From positions 1 through 5,407 of the forward strand of contig JAIZWN010000415.1 in assembly GCA_020443945.1 (NCBI GenBank): DNA of 5,407 bases, in the 5' to 3' direction. The stretch is from Candidatus Thiosymbion ectosymbiont of Robbea hypermnestra (GTDB taxonomy: Bacteria > Pseudomonadota > Gammaproteobacteria > Chromatiales > Chromatiaceae). Position numbers and translations under genes: made by a program. Shown piece after piece: positions 1-5,352 of the stretch. The notes beneath the pieces were generated by a model that was not told where the DNA came from, ran no database searches, and saw only the letters and a list, made by a program, of their open reading frames with translations. Position 1 is the stretch's first letter; the number at the start of each line of letters is the position of its first letter.

Positions 1-9
1 TGTGATCTA

Positions 10-58
10 TAGGATGATAGGACAGGCAAAGCCTAGCGTGGTCTCGCGCCCCATCCTA
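10..58. repeat. Imperfect inverted repeat downstream of purE
   Basis: TAGGATG (10-16) and CATCCTA (52-58) form the ends of an element whose inside includes AGGCAAAGCC (24-33). It resembles the GTAGGATGGG...CCCATCCTAC family of intergenic repeats in Gammaproteobacteria. The rest of 1-146, downstream of purE, shows no gene, no purK start and no T-tailed terminator. Confidence 0.45.
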
Positions 59-146
59 CAGATTTTAGGACTACCAAGAATTCAAGTTGCCCTGAAGCGA
101 TTCGATGTTGCTCCGTAGACCGTTCGTTCCCTGAAAGCAGGATTGT

Positions 147-653
147 TTACCCTGATCGCATGCGCCGTAGCTCGGCGTCCTTGGCCTGTACCGCGCGGGC
201 GTTTTCTTCCCGTTCCGATCCTATCCGCGCGGCCAGCTCGGGGTCGCTCAGGGCCAGGATCTGGGCCGCCAGATAGCCGGCGTTCTTGGCTCCGGCCTTG
301 CCGATGGCGACGGTAGCCACGGGGATCCCCCCCGGCATCTGCACCGTGGACAGGAGCGCGTCCATCCCCTTGAGGGAACCGGCATCCAGGGGTACGCCGA
401 TCACCGGCTTGAGGGTGAGTCCGGCGACGGTTCCGGCCAGGTGGGCCGCCAGGCCGGCGGCCGCGATGAAGAGGGCGCAGCCGCGCCCGTCCGCGTCCTT
501 CACATAGGCGTGGGTCGCGGCCGGGGTGCGATGGGCGGAGGTGATTTTCACCTCGTGCGGGATTTTCAGCCTGAACAGTACGTCCAGGGTGGCCTGCATG
601 GTGGGTAGGTCGGAATCGGATCCCATCAGGACCGCGACGAATGGGATAGTCAC
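147..653 (-). CDS. purE: N5-carboxyaminoimidazole ribonucleotide mutase (PurE, class I)
   Basis: PurE converts N5-CAIR to 4-carboxy-AIR in cytosolic de novo purine synthesis, normally acting after PurK. The 168-residue product matches the usual class I length. Visible motifs are the N-terminal GSDSDLPTM phosphate-binding loop (residues 11-19), SAHRTP (39-44) with the catalytic-type His41, AAAGLAAHLAG (64-74) with His71, PVIGVPL (83-89), and the block MPGGIPVATVAIGKAGAKNA (106-125). The start is a GTG, chosen because a strong GAGGAG ribosome site sits 7 nt upstream and the family N-terminus begins just there. An ATG at 660 is in another frame. It is the last gene of the minus-strand run, 160 bp after the aminotransferase, a gap large enough for its own promoter. 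No purK follows in the 146 bp available. Identity is secure; the operon relationship is inferred. Confidence 0.96.
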   Translation of the reverse strand: MTIPFVAVLMGSDSDLPTMQATLDVLFRLKIPHEVKITSAHRTPAATHAYVKDADGRGCALFIAAAGLAAHLAGTVAGLTLKPVIGVPLDAGSLKGMDALLSTVQMPGGIPVATVAIGKAGAKNAGYLAAQILALSDPELAARIGSEREENARAVQAKDAELRRMRSG

Positions 654-660
654 AGCACAT

Positions 661-666
661 CTCCTC
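661..666 (-). promoter_or_regulatory. Ribosome binding site of purE
   Basis: On the minus strand this reads GAGGAG, 7 nt before the GTG at 653. It is the strongest Shine-Dalgarno match in the window. It decides the non-ATG start of purE over the out-of-frame ATG at 660. Confidence 0.85.
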
Positions 667-679
667 GGGTTGGTTGTCT

Positions 680-754
680 TCAGTACTCCGAATCTCTCAG
701 AATACCCTCGAGCGCGTCTTTGGATAACCCTCCGTGGTAATCATCCATTTTCAT
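680..754 (-). CDS. Possible small ORF / leader peptide upstream of purE (24 aa)
   Basis: In the gap between the aminotransferase stop and purE, the minus strand holds ATG AAA ATG GAT GAT TAC through TAC TGA. The peptide begins MKMDDYHGGLSKD and ends ALEGILRDSEY. The composition is soluble and protein-like: an acidic start, then a stretch that could form a short helix. The TGA lies 26 nt before the purE GTG and just upstream of the purE ribosome site, so it could be a leader or a small protein co-transcribed with purE. Against it: no clear Shine-Dalgarno precedes the ATG (the nearest purine run is GGGG, 11 nt away), the frame stays open upstream without an obvious start, and it uses TTA and AGA codons that are unusual for this GC-rich neighbourhood. 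I do not recognise the family. It could equally be a dispersed repeat or the remnant of a longer gene. Confidence 0.3.
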   Translation of the reverse strand: MKMDDYHGGLSKDALEGILRDSEY

Positions 755-813
755 GGTCTTTGCATCCCCGAAAGCGGAGCGAGGAACGAGCGACGCCTTG
801 GGGGAAGGGAAGG

Positions 814-1917
814 TCAGGTCTGCCGCGTCGCCATATCGTGCTGTACGGCCCGGACCCGCGCGATCACCCGATCCTGGTCGGATTCGGTCAGCCAGGGCGA
901 CATGGGCAGGCTGAGCACGCGCTCGGCGGCGGCGGTCGCATGCGGCACCTCGGCGTGCGGGTCGGCGAGGGCGGGTTGGCTCGTCAGCGGGAGCGGGTAG
1001 TGCACGGCCGTGGGAATGCCGGCCTCCTGCAGCCTTGCGGCAAAGGCATCCCGCTGCGGGACCTGGATGGTGTATTGGGCATAGACGCTGCGGTTATGGG
1101 GCTCGATGTAAGGAACCTGGACGCTGTCGGCGAGGTGCTCCGTATAGCGCCCGCCGATCCGCTCGCGAGCCGCGACCTCGTCCGGAAAGGTGTCGAGTTT
1201 TGCCAGCAGCACGGCCGCCTGGAGGGTATCCAACCGCCCGTTGATGCCGATGCGGGGATGATGGTAGCGGCGGTCCTGCCCGTGCACCGAGAGCTGACGA
1301 ATCCTGGCGGCCAGGGCCGCGTCGTCCGTGAAGCAGGCCCCCCCGTCGCCGTAGCTGCCCAGCGGCTTGGAGGGGAAAAAGCTCGTGCACCCGATGGTGG
1401 ACAGGGCGCAGGAGCGTCGGCCCCGGTAGCGGGCGCCGAAGCTCTGGGCCGCGTCCTCGATCACCGGGAGACCATGGCGGCGGGCAAGGGCATCGATGGC
1501 GTCCATCTCGGCGCATTGGCCGTACAGACCGACCGGCAGGATGGCCCGAGTCCGGGGCGTGATGGCCGGCTCGATCCGCTCCGGGTCCAGGTTATAGGTA
1601 CGCGGATCGATGTCGACGAAGACCGGCCGCGCACCGAGCAGAACAATGGCCTCGCCGGTGGCGATGAAGGTGAAGGGCGTGGTGATTACCTCATCCCCCG
1701 GTCCGATCTCCAGGGCCATCAGGGATACCAGCAGGGCATCCGTGCCGCTGGAAATGCCGATGCAGTGCCCGACGCCGACATACTCGGCAAGCCGCTCCTC
1801 GAGCTCCGTGACCTCGGGGCCCAGGATATAGCGCCCATGATCCAGCACCCGCCGGATGCGGGCATTGATCCCTTCCTCGAGCTGGCGATACTGGGCCTGA
1901 AGGTCGATGAATTGCAT
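814..1917 (-). CDS. DegT/DnrJ/EryC1/StrS sugar aminotransferase, WbpE-like
   Basis: This is a PLP-dependent aminotransferase acting on a keto-sugar nucleotide in the cytosol. The closest characterised type I recognise is WbpE, the UDP-2-acetamido-2-deoxy-3-oxo-glucuronate 3-aminotransferase of O-antigen synthesis. The 367-residue product shows the family start MQFIDLQAQYRQ, YILGPEVTELE (30-40), the PLP phosphate loop SSGTDAL (56-62), PGDEVITTPFTF (73-84), EDAAQSFGA (154-162) with Asp155 contacting the PLP nitrogen, FFPSKPLGSYGDGGA (180-194) with Lys184 as Schiff-base lysine, HGQDRRYHH (212-220), GINGRLDTLQAA (224-235) and GIPTAVHYPLPL (300-311). ATG 1917 was chosen over an in-frame TTG at 1944 because it gives the conserved N-terminus and has GAGAG shortly upstream. 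It follows the glycosyltransferase by 66 bp, suggesting an operon for a surface glycan. The substrate is inferred; another 3- or 4-keto sugar nucleotide, or a KdnA-like role, is possible. Confidence 0.9.
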   Translation of the reverse strand: MQFIDLQAQYRQLEEGINARIRRVLDHGRYILGPEVTELEERLAEYVGVGHCIGISSGTDALLVSLMALEIGPGDEVITTPFTFIATGEAIVLLGARPVFVDIDPRTYNLDPERIEPAITPRTRAILPVGLYGQCAEMDAIDALARRHGLPVIEDAAQSFGARYRGRRSCALSTIGCTSFFPSKPLGSYGDGGACFTDDAALAARIRQLSVHGQDRRYHHPRIGINGRLDTLQAAVLLAKLDTFPDEVAARERIGGRYTEHLADSVQVPYIEPHNRSVYAQYTIQVPQRDAFAARLQEAGIPTAVHYPLPLTSQPALADPHAEVPHATAAAERVLSLPMSPWLTESDQDRVIARVRAVQHDMATRQT

Positions 1918-1983
1918 AGCTTTCTCTCGGTTTCGGGGGAGCAATTTTTCAAGGTTTCCGCAATGGATACCGCCGGTATGTCG

Positions 1984-3282
1984 TCAAGGCGATGATCCGG
2001 GTTGAATCAGATCGCTGCTGAAGGGGTGGGTCAGGCTACCGTACCGGCACAGGACTTCCTCGGGCGGGCTGTTTGCGGGCACGCCCGTCAGGCCCGTGAG
2101 GGAGGTGACGACCTGGCGTCGCATGTCGATACCGATGAAGCCTTCGTAATCGGCCAGGGTTCTTGCCGTCCCCAATCCATAGGGGGCCTCGATGCGGCCT
2201 TCGTGGATTCCCAGGAGGGTCTGAATGCGGCGGTAGCCCGCCTGCTCCAGCTCCCGCCGTTGCTCATGCAAAGGGGAATCGCCGTCGAACAGCCGCCAGA
2301 AGGTGGGCCGCCCCTGTTGGCGCATGTGATACACCACCATGCGGGTGGGATGGAAGAAATCGTACCCATGGGTCCAGAGCCGCGCCGCCATGGAGATCTC
2401 CTCGCCGATGAATACATAGGGACAGTGCGGGTCGAAGGGCACCTCGCGGATCTGGGACCCCAGCCCGAAGGAGTAGCAGGCGACCCAGAACAGACTGGGA
2501 AGGGGCCGTTCCGGGATCCGCTGCATACCGAACCCGACGGTATGCACCAGGCCGGTGCGTTTGATGAATTTGAGGAAACGCACGTACCCCGGCGGTCGGT
2601 TCTCGTAACCCCGCTTGGGCCACCGGCGACGAAACGGCTTGAAGCCGGCCGGGTACATAGTCAGGATGGGCTTGGGCGACAGCTTGCGCGCCTGGGTCCA
2701 CATATGGATACATGCGACGTCCCAGCGCGGGGTAAACAGGGTGTGGGAATCGATAATCAGGTAATAACGCTCGTCGCGGTAGAGCTCCCCTTCGATCCGA
2801 TGGCGTGCCGCCATGGGTCCCTGGGCCCGGTCGGCATCCAGACGGTGCACGCGGATCTGGGCGCTGAAATCCCCGGCCCCGCGGCGGGCCACCAGCTTGC
2901 GGTACGCTTCCAGCACATCCGCGTCGGAATCGTCGTTCTGCTGGCAGACGCCCACGAAGACGCGGGAGGGACAGGCGGCCTTCTCGAAAAGATCAAACAC
3001 CGTCTCGGGACATTGCGGATCCCGGTAGGAGGCCACCGAGACAAAAATGGTCTCGCCCGCGGGAAGGGCGCGGCACGCCCGCTCGATCTCGCGCAGGCGG
3101 CGCCGGCGCGCGCCTCGGGAACGCCAGGTCGGTAGCAGCCGCGCCGCCAGGTTCAGCAGAACCGCCGGATATCGCTGCCAGGATTGCACTTGGCGGCGAA
3201 GCACCGAAGACCGCGCACCGGTCGGCGTCACGGCGGCATCCGTGGCAAACGGGGCCTGCGTTTTCAACCTGTCGGTCGACAT
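1984..3282 (-). CDS. GlcNAc-transferase-like glycosyltransferase (GT60 / PF11397 type)
   Basis: The 432-residue protein resembles the GT60 family, known from the eukaryotic Skp1 hydroxyproline GlcNAc transferase and from bacterial homologues. It would transfer a sugar, probably GlcNAc from UDP-GlcNAc. Residues 1-75 are a basic, low-conservation leader (RSRGARRRRLREIER, 54-68) with no signal peptide or clear membrane span, so it is probably cytosolic or peripheral. The catalytic core starts at IFVSVASYRDPQCPETVFDL (79-98), then VFVGVCQQN (108-116), YYLIIDSHTLF (173-183) with Asp178-Ser-His180 as the probable metal/nucleotide site (a DxD-like motif), ILTMYPAGFKP (206-216), and FIGEEISMAARLWTHGYDFF (291-310) followed by HPTRMVVYH (311-319) and FWRLF (328-332). 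The acceptor is unknown. It heads the minus-strand run and is divergent from kdsD. The start at ATG 3282 has only a weak ribosome site. Family is fairly sure; specificity is not. Confidence 0.82.
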   Translation of the reverse strand: MSTDRLKTQAPFATDAAVTPTGARSSVLRRQVQSWQRYPAVLLNLAARLLPTWRSRGARRRRLREIERACRALPAGETIFVSVASYRDPQCPETVFDLFEKAACPSRVFVGVCQQNDDSDADVLEAYRKLVARRGAGDFSAQIRVHRLDADRAQGPMAARHRIEGELYRDERYYLIIDSHTLFTPRWDVACIHMWTQARKLSPKPILTMYPAGFKPFRRRWPKRGYENRPPGYVRFLKFIKRTGLVHTVGFGMQRIPERPLPSLFWVACYSFGLGSQIREVPFDPHCPYVFIGEEISMAARLWTHGYDFFHPTRMVVYHMRQQGRPTFWRLFDGDSPLHEQRRELEQAGYRRIQTLLGIHEGRIEAPYGLGTARTLADYEGFIGIDMRRQVVTSLTGLTGVPANSPPEEVLCRYGSLTHPFSSDLIQPGSSP

Positions 3283-3401
3283 GCTCTGGAAGATGGAAAA
3301 CAGGGCGGCCTATGGGGAAAAAACCGGGACGACGGGGATTCTAATACAGCCGCGCGCAAAAAAATCGGAAAGAGAACCACGAATCCACGCGAATCCTTCC
3401 T

Positions 3402-3423
3402 GATACGCGGGCCCGGCGGTATC
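3402..3423. repeat. Imperfect palindrome upstream of kdsD
   Basis: GATAC (3402-3406) and GTATC (3419-3423) flank a GC-rich core centred on GGGCCC, giving near dyad symmetry over 22 bp. It lies about 50 bp before the kdsD start and overlaps the possible -10 box TATCAT. That position would suit an operator, but symmetry in a GC-rich spacer may be accidental. Confidence 0.3.
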
Positions 3424-3462
3424 ATCCCGGGTTCGGCGAACGGTGGTCGAGGCAACGCGAGC

Positions 3463-3467
3463 GAAGG
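3463..3467 (+). promoter_or_regulatory. Ribosome binding site of kdsD
   Basis: GAAGG lies 6 nt before the ATG at 3474 and supports that start. Confidence 0.6.
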
Positions 3468-3473
3468 CGAATC

Positions 3474-4451
3474 ATGCAAACGGCGCACGGGAAGGATCTT
3501 CCAAAGGCATCCTATCTGGAACGGGCGCGCCGGGTGCTGCGGATCGAGGCCGCCGCCATCCATACCCTGATCGAGCGGCTGGACCCGGATCTGGCCGCCG
3601 CCGTGGACGCGATCCTCGCCAGCCGGGGCCGGGTAATCGTCTGCGGCATGGGCAAATCGGGCCTGATCGGAAACAAAATCGCGGCGACCCTGGCGAGCAC
3701 CGGCACCCCCGCGTTCTCCGTACATCCCGGAGAGGCCTCCCACGGCGACCTGGGCATGGTGCGTCCGGAAGACATCTTCCTGGCGCTCTCCAACTCCGGC
3801 GAGACGGACGAAGTCATCCGCCTGATCCCCTTCCTCCAGGACAACGGCAACCGGCTCATCGCCATCACGGGCCGGCCGGAATCGACCCTGGCGCGCTACG
3901 CGGATTTCCATTTGAACGCCGCCGTATCCGAAGAGGCCTGCCCCCTCCAGCTGGCCCCCACCGCCTCCACGACCGCGGCCCTGGCGCTCGGCGATGCCCT
4001 CGCCGTCGTCCTGATGGAGGCCCGGGGATTCCGCCCCGAGCATTTTGCCCGCTTTCATCCCGGCGGCAATCTGGGACGACGCCTGCTGACCCGGGTAGGC
4101 CATGTGATGCACACCGAAAACCTGCCCATCGTCCACCCGGACGACCCCGCCGCCCGCGTCGTCCAGACCATCAGCGCCGGGCGTCTGGGCATTGCCGTAG
4201 TCTGCACCGGCCCGGAACTGCTCGGCATCGTCACCGACGGCGACCTGCGCCGCGCCATGGAGCGCCATCGCCGGGATTTCTCGGAGCTCTCGGCCGCCGC
4301 CATGATGACGCGAGACCCCATCCGCATCGACCGGGAGGCCCGCCTGCAGGACGCCGTGGACCTCATGACCGAACACAGCATCACCAGCCTGGTCATCACC
4401 GACAACCAGCGCCTGGTCGGGCTGGTCCACCTCTTCGACTGCACCGTCTGA
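3474..4451 (+). CDS. kdsD: D-arabinose 5-phosphate isomerase (KdsD/KpsF/GutQ family)
   Basis: The enzyme interconverts ribulose 5-phosphate and arabinose 5-phosphate, the first step toward Kdo for lipopolysaccharide or capsule. The product has 325 residues, close to the 328 of E. coli KdsD. The SIS domain covers roughly residues 45-180: VIVCGMGKSGLIGNKIAATL (54-73), STGTPAFSVHPGEASHGDLG (75-94), LSNSGETDEV (105-114), ITGRPESTLA (131-140) and EACPLQLAPTASTTAALALG (154-173). HFARFHPGGNLGRRLL (190-205) follows. Residues matching the E. coli active-site set are Lys61, His90, Glu113 and His195. Two CBS domains follow, about 207-265 (including GIVTDGDLRRAM) and 276-325 (HSITSLVI, LVGLVHLFD). GAAGG precedes the ATG. 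It stands alone: the common downstream partners kdsC and lptCAB are absent and a convergent DUF pair follows. It may be the only copy or a second, capsule-type (KpsF) copy; sequence alone does not decide. Confidence 0.95.
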   Translation: MQTAHGKDLPKASYLERARRVLRIEAAAIHTLIERLDPDLAAAVDAILASRGRVIVCGMGKSGLIGNKIAATLASTGTPAFSVHPGEASHGDLGMVRPEDIFLALSNSGETDEVIRLIPFLQDNGNRLIAITGRPESTLARYADFHLNAAVSEEACPLQLAPTASTTAALALGDALAVVLMEARGFRPEHFARFHPGGNLGRRLLTRVGHVMHTENLPIVHPDDPAARVVQTISAGRLGIAVVCTGPELLGIVTDGDLRRAMERHRRDFSELSAAAMMTRDPIRIDREARLQDAVDLMTEHSITSLVITDNQRLVGLVHLFDCTV

Positions 4452-4703
4452 GGCCAGATAAAACCAGCCACATCCCAATGCCATCAGGTTAAGCCGGCAT
4501 TCCGGCAGCAGGCAGCAGGATAGGCAAAGCCAGCGCCCGGCAGGCCGGTTTGTGATCCGTGATTTTGAATCCGCAGATTACGCAGATTCTCGCCGATGAA
4601 AAAACGCAAATCGGTGAAAATCGGCGTAATCCGCGGACAACCACGAGGGTGAGGGGAGGTCTCTACGCCAAATCCCGGAAACCACAAAGCTAAGACACCA
4701 CCG
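4452..4703. other. Convergent intergenic region with repeats
   Basis: These 252 bp separate kdsD from the opposing DUF2283 gene. They hold a short hairpin GCCGG-catt-CCGGC (4493-4506) without a T-run and the larger imperfect palindrome at 4570-4637. Translations here look like read-through of repeats rather than proteins. No classical rho-independent terminator is visible for either gene. Confidence 0.5.
4570..4637. repeat. Imperfect long palindrome, dispersed-repeat type
   Basis: The outer arms are TCCGCAGATTACGC (4570-4583) and GCGTAATCCGCGGA (4624-4637), complementary at 13 of 14 positions. An inner pair CGCCGAT (4591-4597) and ATCGGCG (4620-4626) partly overlaps them. The left part contains CGCAGATTACGCAGATT, a tandem nine-base motif that I recognise as typical of intergenic dispersed repeats in environmental bacteria. 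It lies between convergent genes and could form a hairpin limiting read-through from both sides, but no T-tract follows it. Confidence 0.6.
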
Positions 4704-4931
4704 TCAAGCGATCTTTCGCTTCAGTACATTTTGTTCCAATTCGAGGGTGTAGGATAATATTGTCTCAATATCGATCTTGTCGGACGCCTCGAGAATCTCA
4801 ATTCCCGTGAGTTTCCCTTCCGCGGTCGTATCGACATTGATGCCCTCCGCAATCTCGATAACGCCGTCAGGCTCCCGATCACCAAGGCTCAAATACAGAG
4901 CGTCAATCGTCTCATCATAATGAATTCTCAT
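4704..4931 (-). CDS. DUF2283 family small protein (putative antitoxin-like partner)
   Basis: The 75-residue product matches DUF2283 along its whole length: MRIHYDETIDALYLSLGD (1-18), the central EIAEGINVDTTAEGKLTGIE (26-45) and ILEASDKID (46-54), ending in a charged tail KRKIA. The family is small, of unknown biochemical function, and frequently found directly beside DUF4258 proteins. Its ATG at 4931 lies inside the end of the DUF4258 frame, a 17 bp overlap that implies translational coupling. AAGGGG lies 7 nt upstream as ribosome site. Codon use is visibly AT-richer than in kdsD or the glycosyltransferase, suggesting a different origin. An antitoxin role is inference from the pairing only; no DNA-binding motif is visible. 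Confidence 0.85.
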   Translation of the reverse strand: MRIHYDETIDALYLSLGDREPDGVIEIAEGINVDTTAEGKLTGIEILEASDKIDIETILSYTLELEQNVLKRKIA

Positions 4932-5154
4932 TCTTACGCCCCTTTTTCAATGGATAATTAGTGACTACTGTAATAACGCCGTTTTCAACGACCACGACAA
5001 TTTTTATCGGATATCCGAATCCGGTTACATTTCTGATTAGTTCATATTTACCGTCGAGAAAACTCATATCATTTAATATGCCTTCAATTGTGCCTGCTTT
5101 TATCTTATAGAGCTTTGCTCTTCTTTTTGCATGTCGTGAAAACTTTATGTTCAT
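4915..5154 (-). CDS. DUF4258 family small protein (putative RelE/BrnT-like toxin)
   Basis: The 79-residue product starts MNIKFSRHAKRRAKLYKI and continues with TGFGYPIKIVVVVENG (44-59) and ITVVTNYPLKKGR (61-73). This is the DUF4258 pattern of an N-terminal SRHAxxR helix, then beta strands ending in TxYP. DUF4258 is thought to be related to RelE/BrnT-type folds, so an RNase toxin is possible but not shown. ATG 5154 was preferred over an upstream TTG at 5220 because the extra 22 residues would be translated from a repeat palindrome and do not fit the family. The ribosome site before 5154 is poor. The gene precedes and overlaps the DUF2283 gene by 17 bp. It is AT-rich compared with the neighbourhood. 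An inactive or solitary role cannot be excluded. Confidence 0.78.
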   Translation of the reverse strand: MNIKFSRHAKRRAKLYKIKAGTIEGILNDMSFLDGKYELIRNVTGFGYPIKIVVVVENGVITVVTNYPLKKGRKNENSL

Positions 5155-5172
5155 GGGGCTGTACGCAGCTGG

Positions 5173-5237
5173 GGAAATGGGGTCAGGTCTTGATCCGTGA
5201 CTCTTGAAGGCACACACCAAGACCTGACCTCATTTCC
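5173..5237. repeat. Near-perfect inverted repeat, REP/IS200-type palindrome
   Basis: The arms GGAAATGGGGTCAGGTCTTG (5173-5192) and CAAGACCTGACCTCATTTCC (5218-5237) are complementary at 19 of 20 positions, with a 25-nt loop. I recognise the GGGGTCAGGTCTTG core as a motif found beside REP-associated (IS200-like, Y1) transposases in proteobacteria; this rests on memory, not on a search. No transposase is present, so it would be a non-autonomous copy. Its near end lies 18 bp upstream of the DUF4258 ATG. Confidence 0.75.
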
Positions 5238-5270
5238 GGAAGAAGAGCGCGAAAGCGGCGATTTTACGCT

Positions 5271-5297
5271 CCCTCTCCCACCGGGAGAGGGGTTTTT
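5271..5297 (+). terminator. Stem-loop with T-run, possible rho-independent terminator
   Basis: CCCTCTCCC (5271-5279), loop ACC, GGGAGAGGG (5283-5291), then G and TTTTT (5293-5297). The 9 bp perfect stem plus T-run has terminator form on the plus strand, yet no plus-strand gene ends nearby. The same stem is a common dispersed intergenic repeat in proteobacteria, so it may simply be a repeat copy. Confidence 0.4.
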
Positions 5298-5310
5298 GGC
5301 CGTAGCACTT

Positions 5311-5352
5311 GCCATCCCTGGCACCGGCAGGTTCCGGCAATCCCTGCCGGAA
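5311..5352. repeat. Two adjacent short palindromes (REP-like)
   Basis: GCCA-tccc-TGGC (5311-5322) is followed by TTCCGGCA-atccc-TGCCGGAA (5332-5352), an 8 bp perfect stem. Both loops contain TCCC. TTCCGGCAATCCCTGCCGGAATGAC is a widespread type of intergenic repeat in Beta/Gammaproteobacteria. Nothing coding is evident from 5155 to the window end. Confidence 0.65.

Larger units (their letters stand above)
3283..3473. other. Divergent intergenic region between glycosyltransferase and kdsD
   Basis: These 191 bp must hold the start signals of both outward-reading genes, but no strong sigma-70 promoter is visible. On the minus strand TAGAAT (3339-3344) is a possible -10 box with a poor -35. On the plus strand TATCAT (3420-3425) lies 17 nt after TTCCTG, also a poor match. 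GAATCC occurs twice, exactly 10 bp apart (3381-3386 and 3391-3396), within CCACGAATCCACGCGAATCC. A 22 bp imperfect palindrome centred on GGGCCC spans 3402-3423. No ORF here looks coding. Confidence 0.4.

Noticed and set aside
82..660. Minus-strand frame starting at ATG 660, overlapping purE
   Set aside because: It is out of frame with PurE, Arg/Gly/Pro-rich, and the ribosome site spacing fits the GTG at 653 instead.
812..821. GGTCAGGTCT at the aminotransferase stop, also found in the palindrome arm at 5181-5190
   Set aside because: It is only a 10-base match, lies at the end of a coding sequence, and has no second arm nearby.
526..1995. Long plus-strand open frame of 489 codons opposite the aminotransferase
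   Set aside because: It is the antisense of a clear DegT family gene and part of purE; its translation has low-complexity, Gly/Arg-rich character and no family motif.
2002..3135. Plus-strand open frame opposite the glycosyltransferase
   Set aside because: It is a GC-rich antisense shadow; the minus-strand frame has recognisable GT60 motifs.
3264..4484. Minus-strand 406-codon frame opposite kdsD
   Set aside because: It is the antisense of a complete, well-conserved kdsD and shows Gly/Asp-rich shadow composition.
4484..4687. 67-codon minus-strand frame after kdsD
   Set aside because: Its translation (FTDLRFFIGENLRNLRIQN) comes from the dispersed palindrome; such peptides are typical false calls from that repeat.
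4553..5200. TGATCCGTGA present at 4553-4562 and 5191-5200 as possible direct repeats (attachment sites) flanking the DUF pair
   Set aside because: A shared 10-mer is expected by chance in a window this long, and the flanking bases match only loosely.
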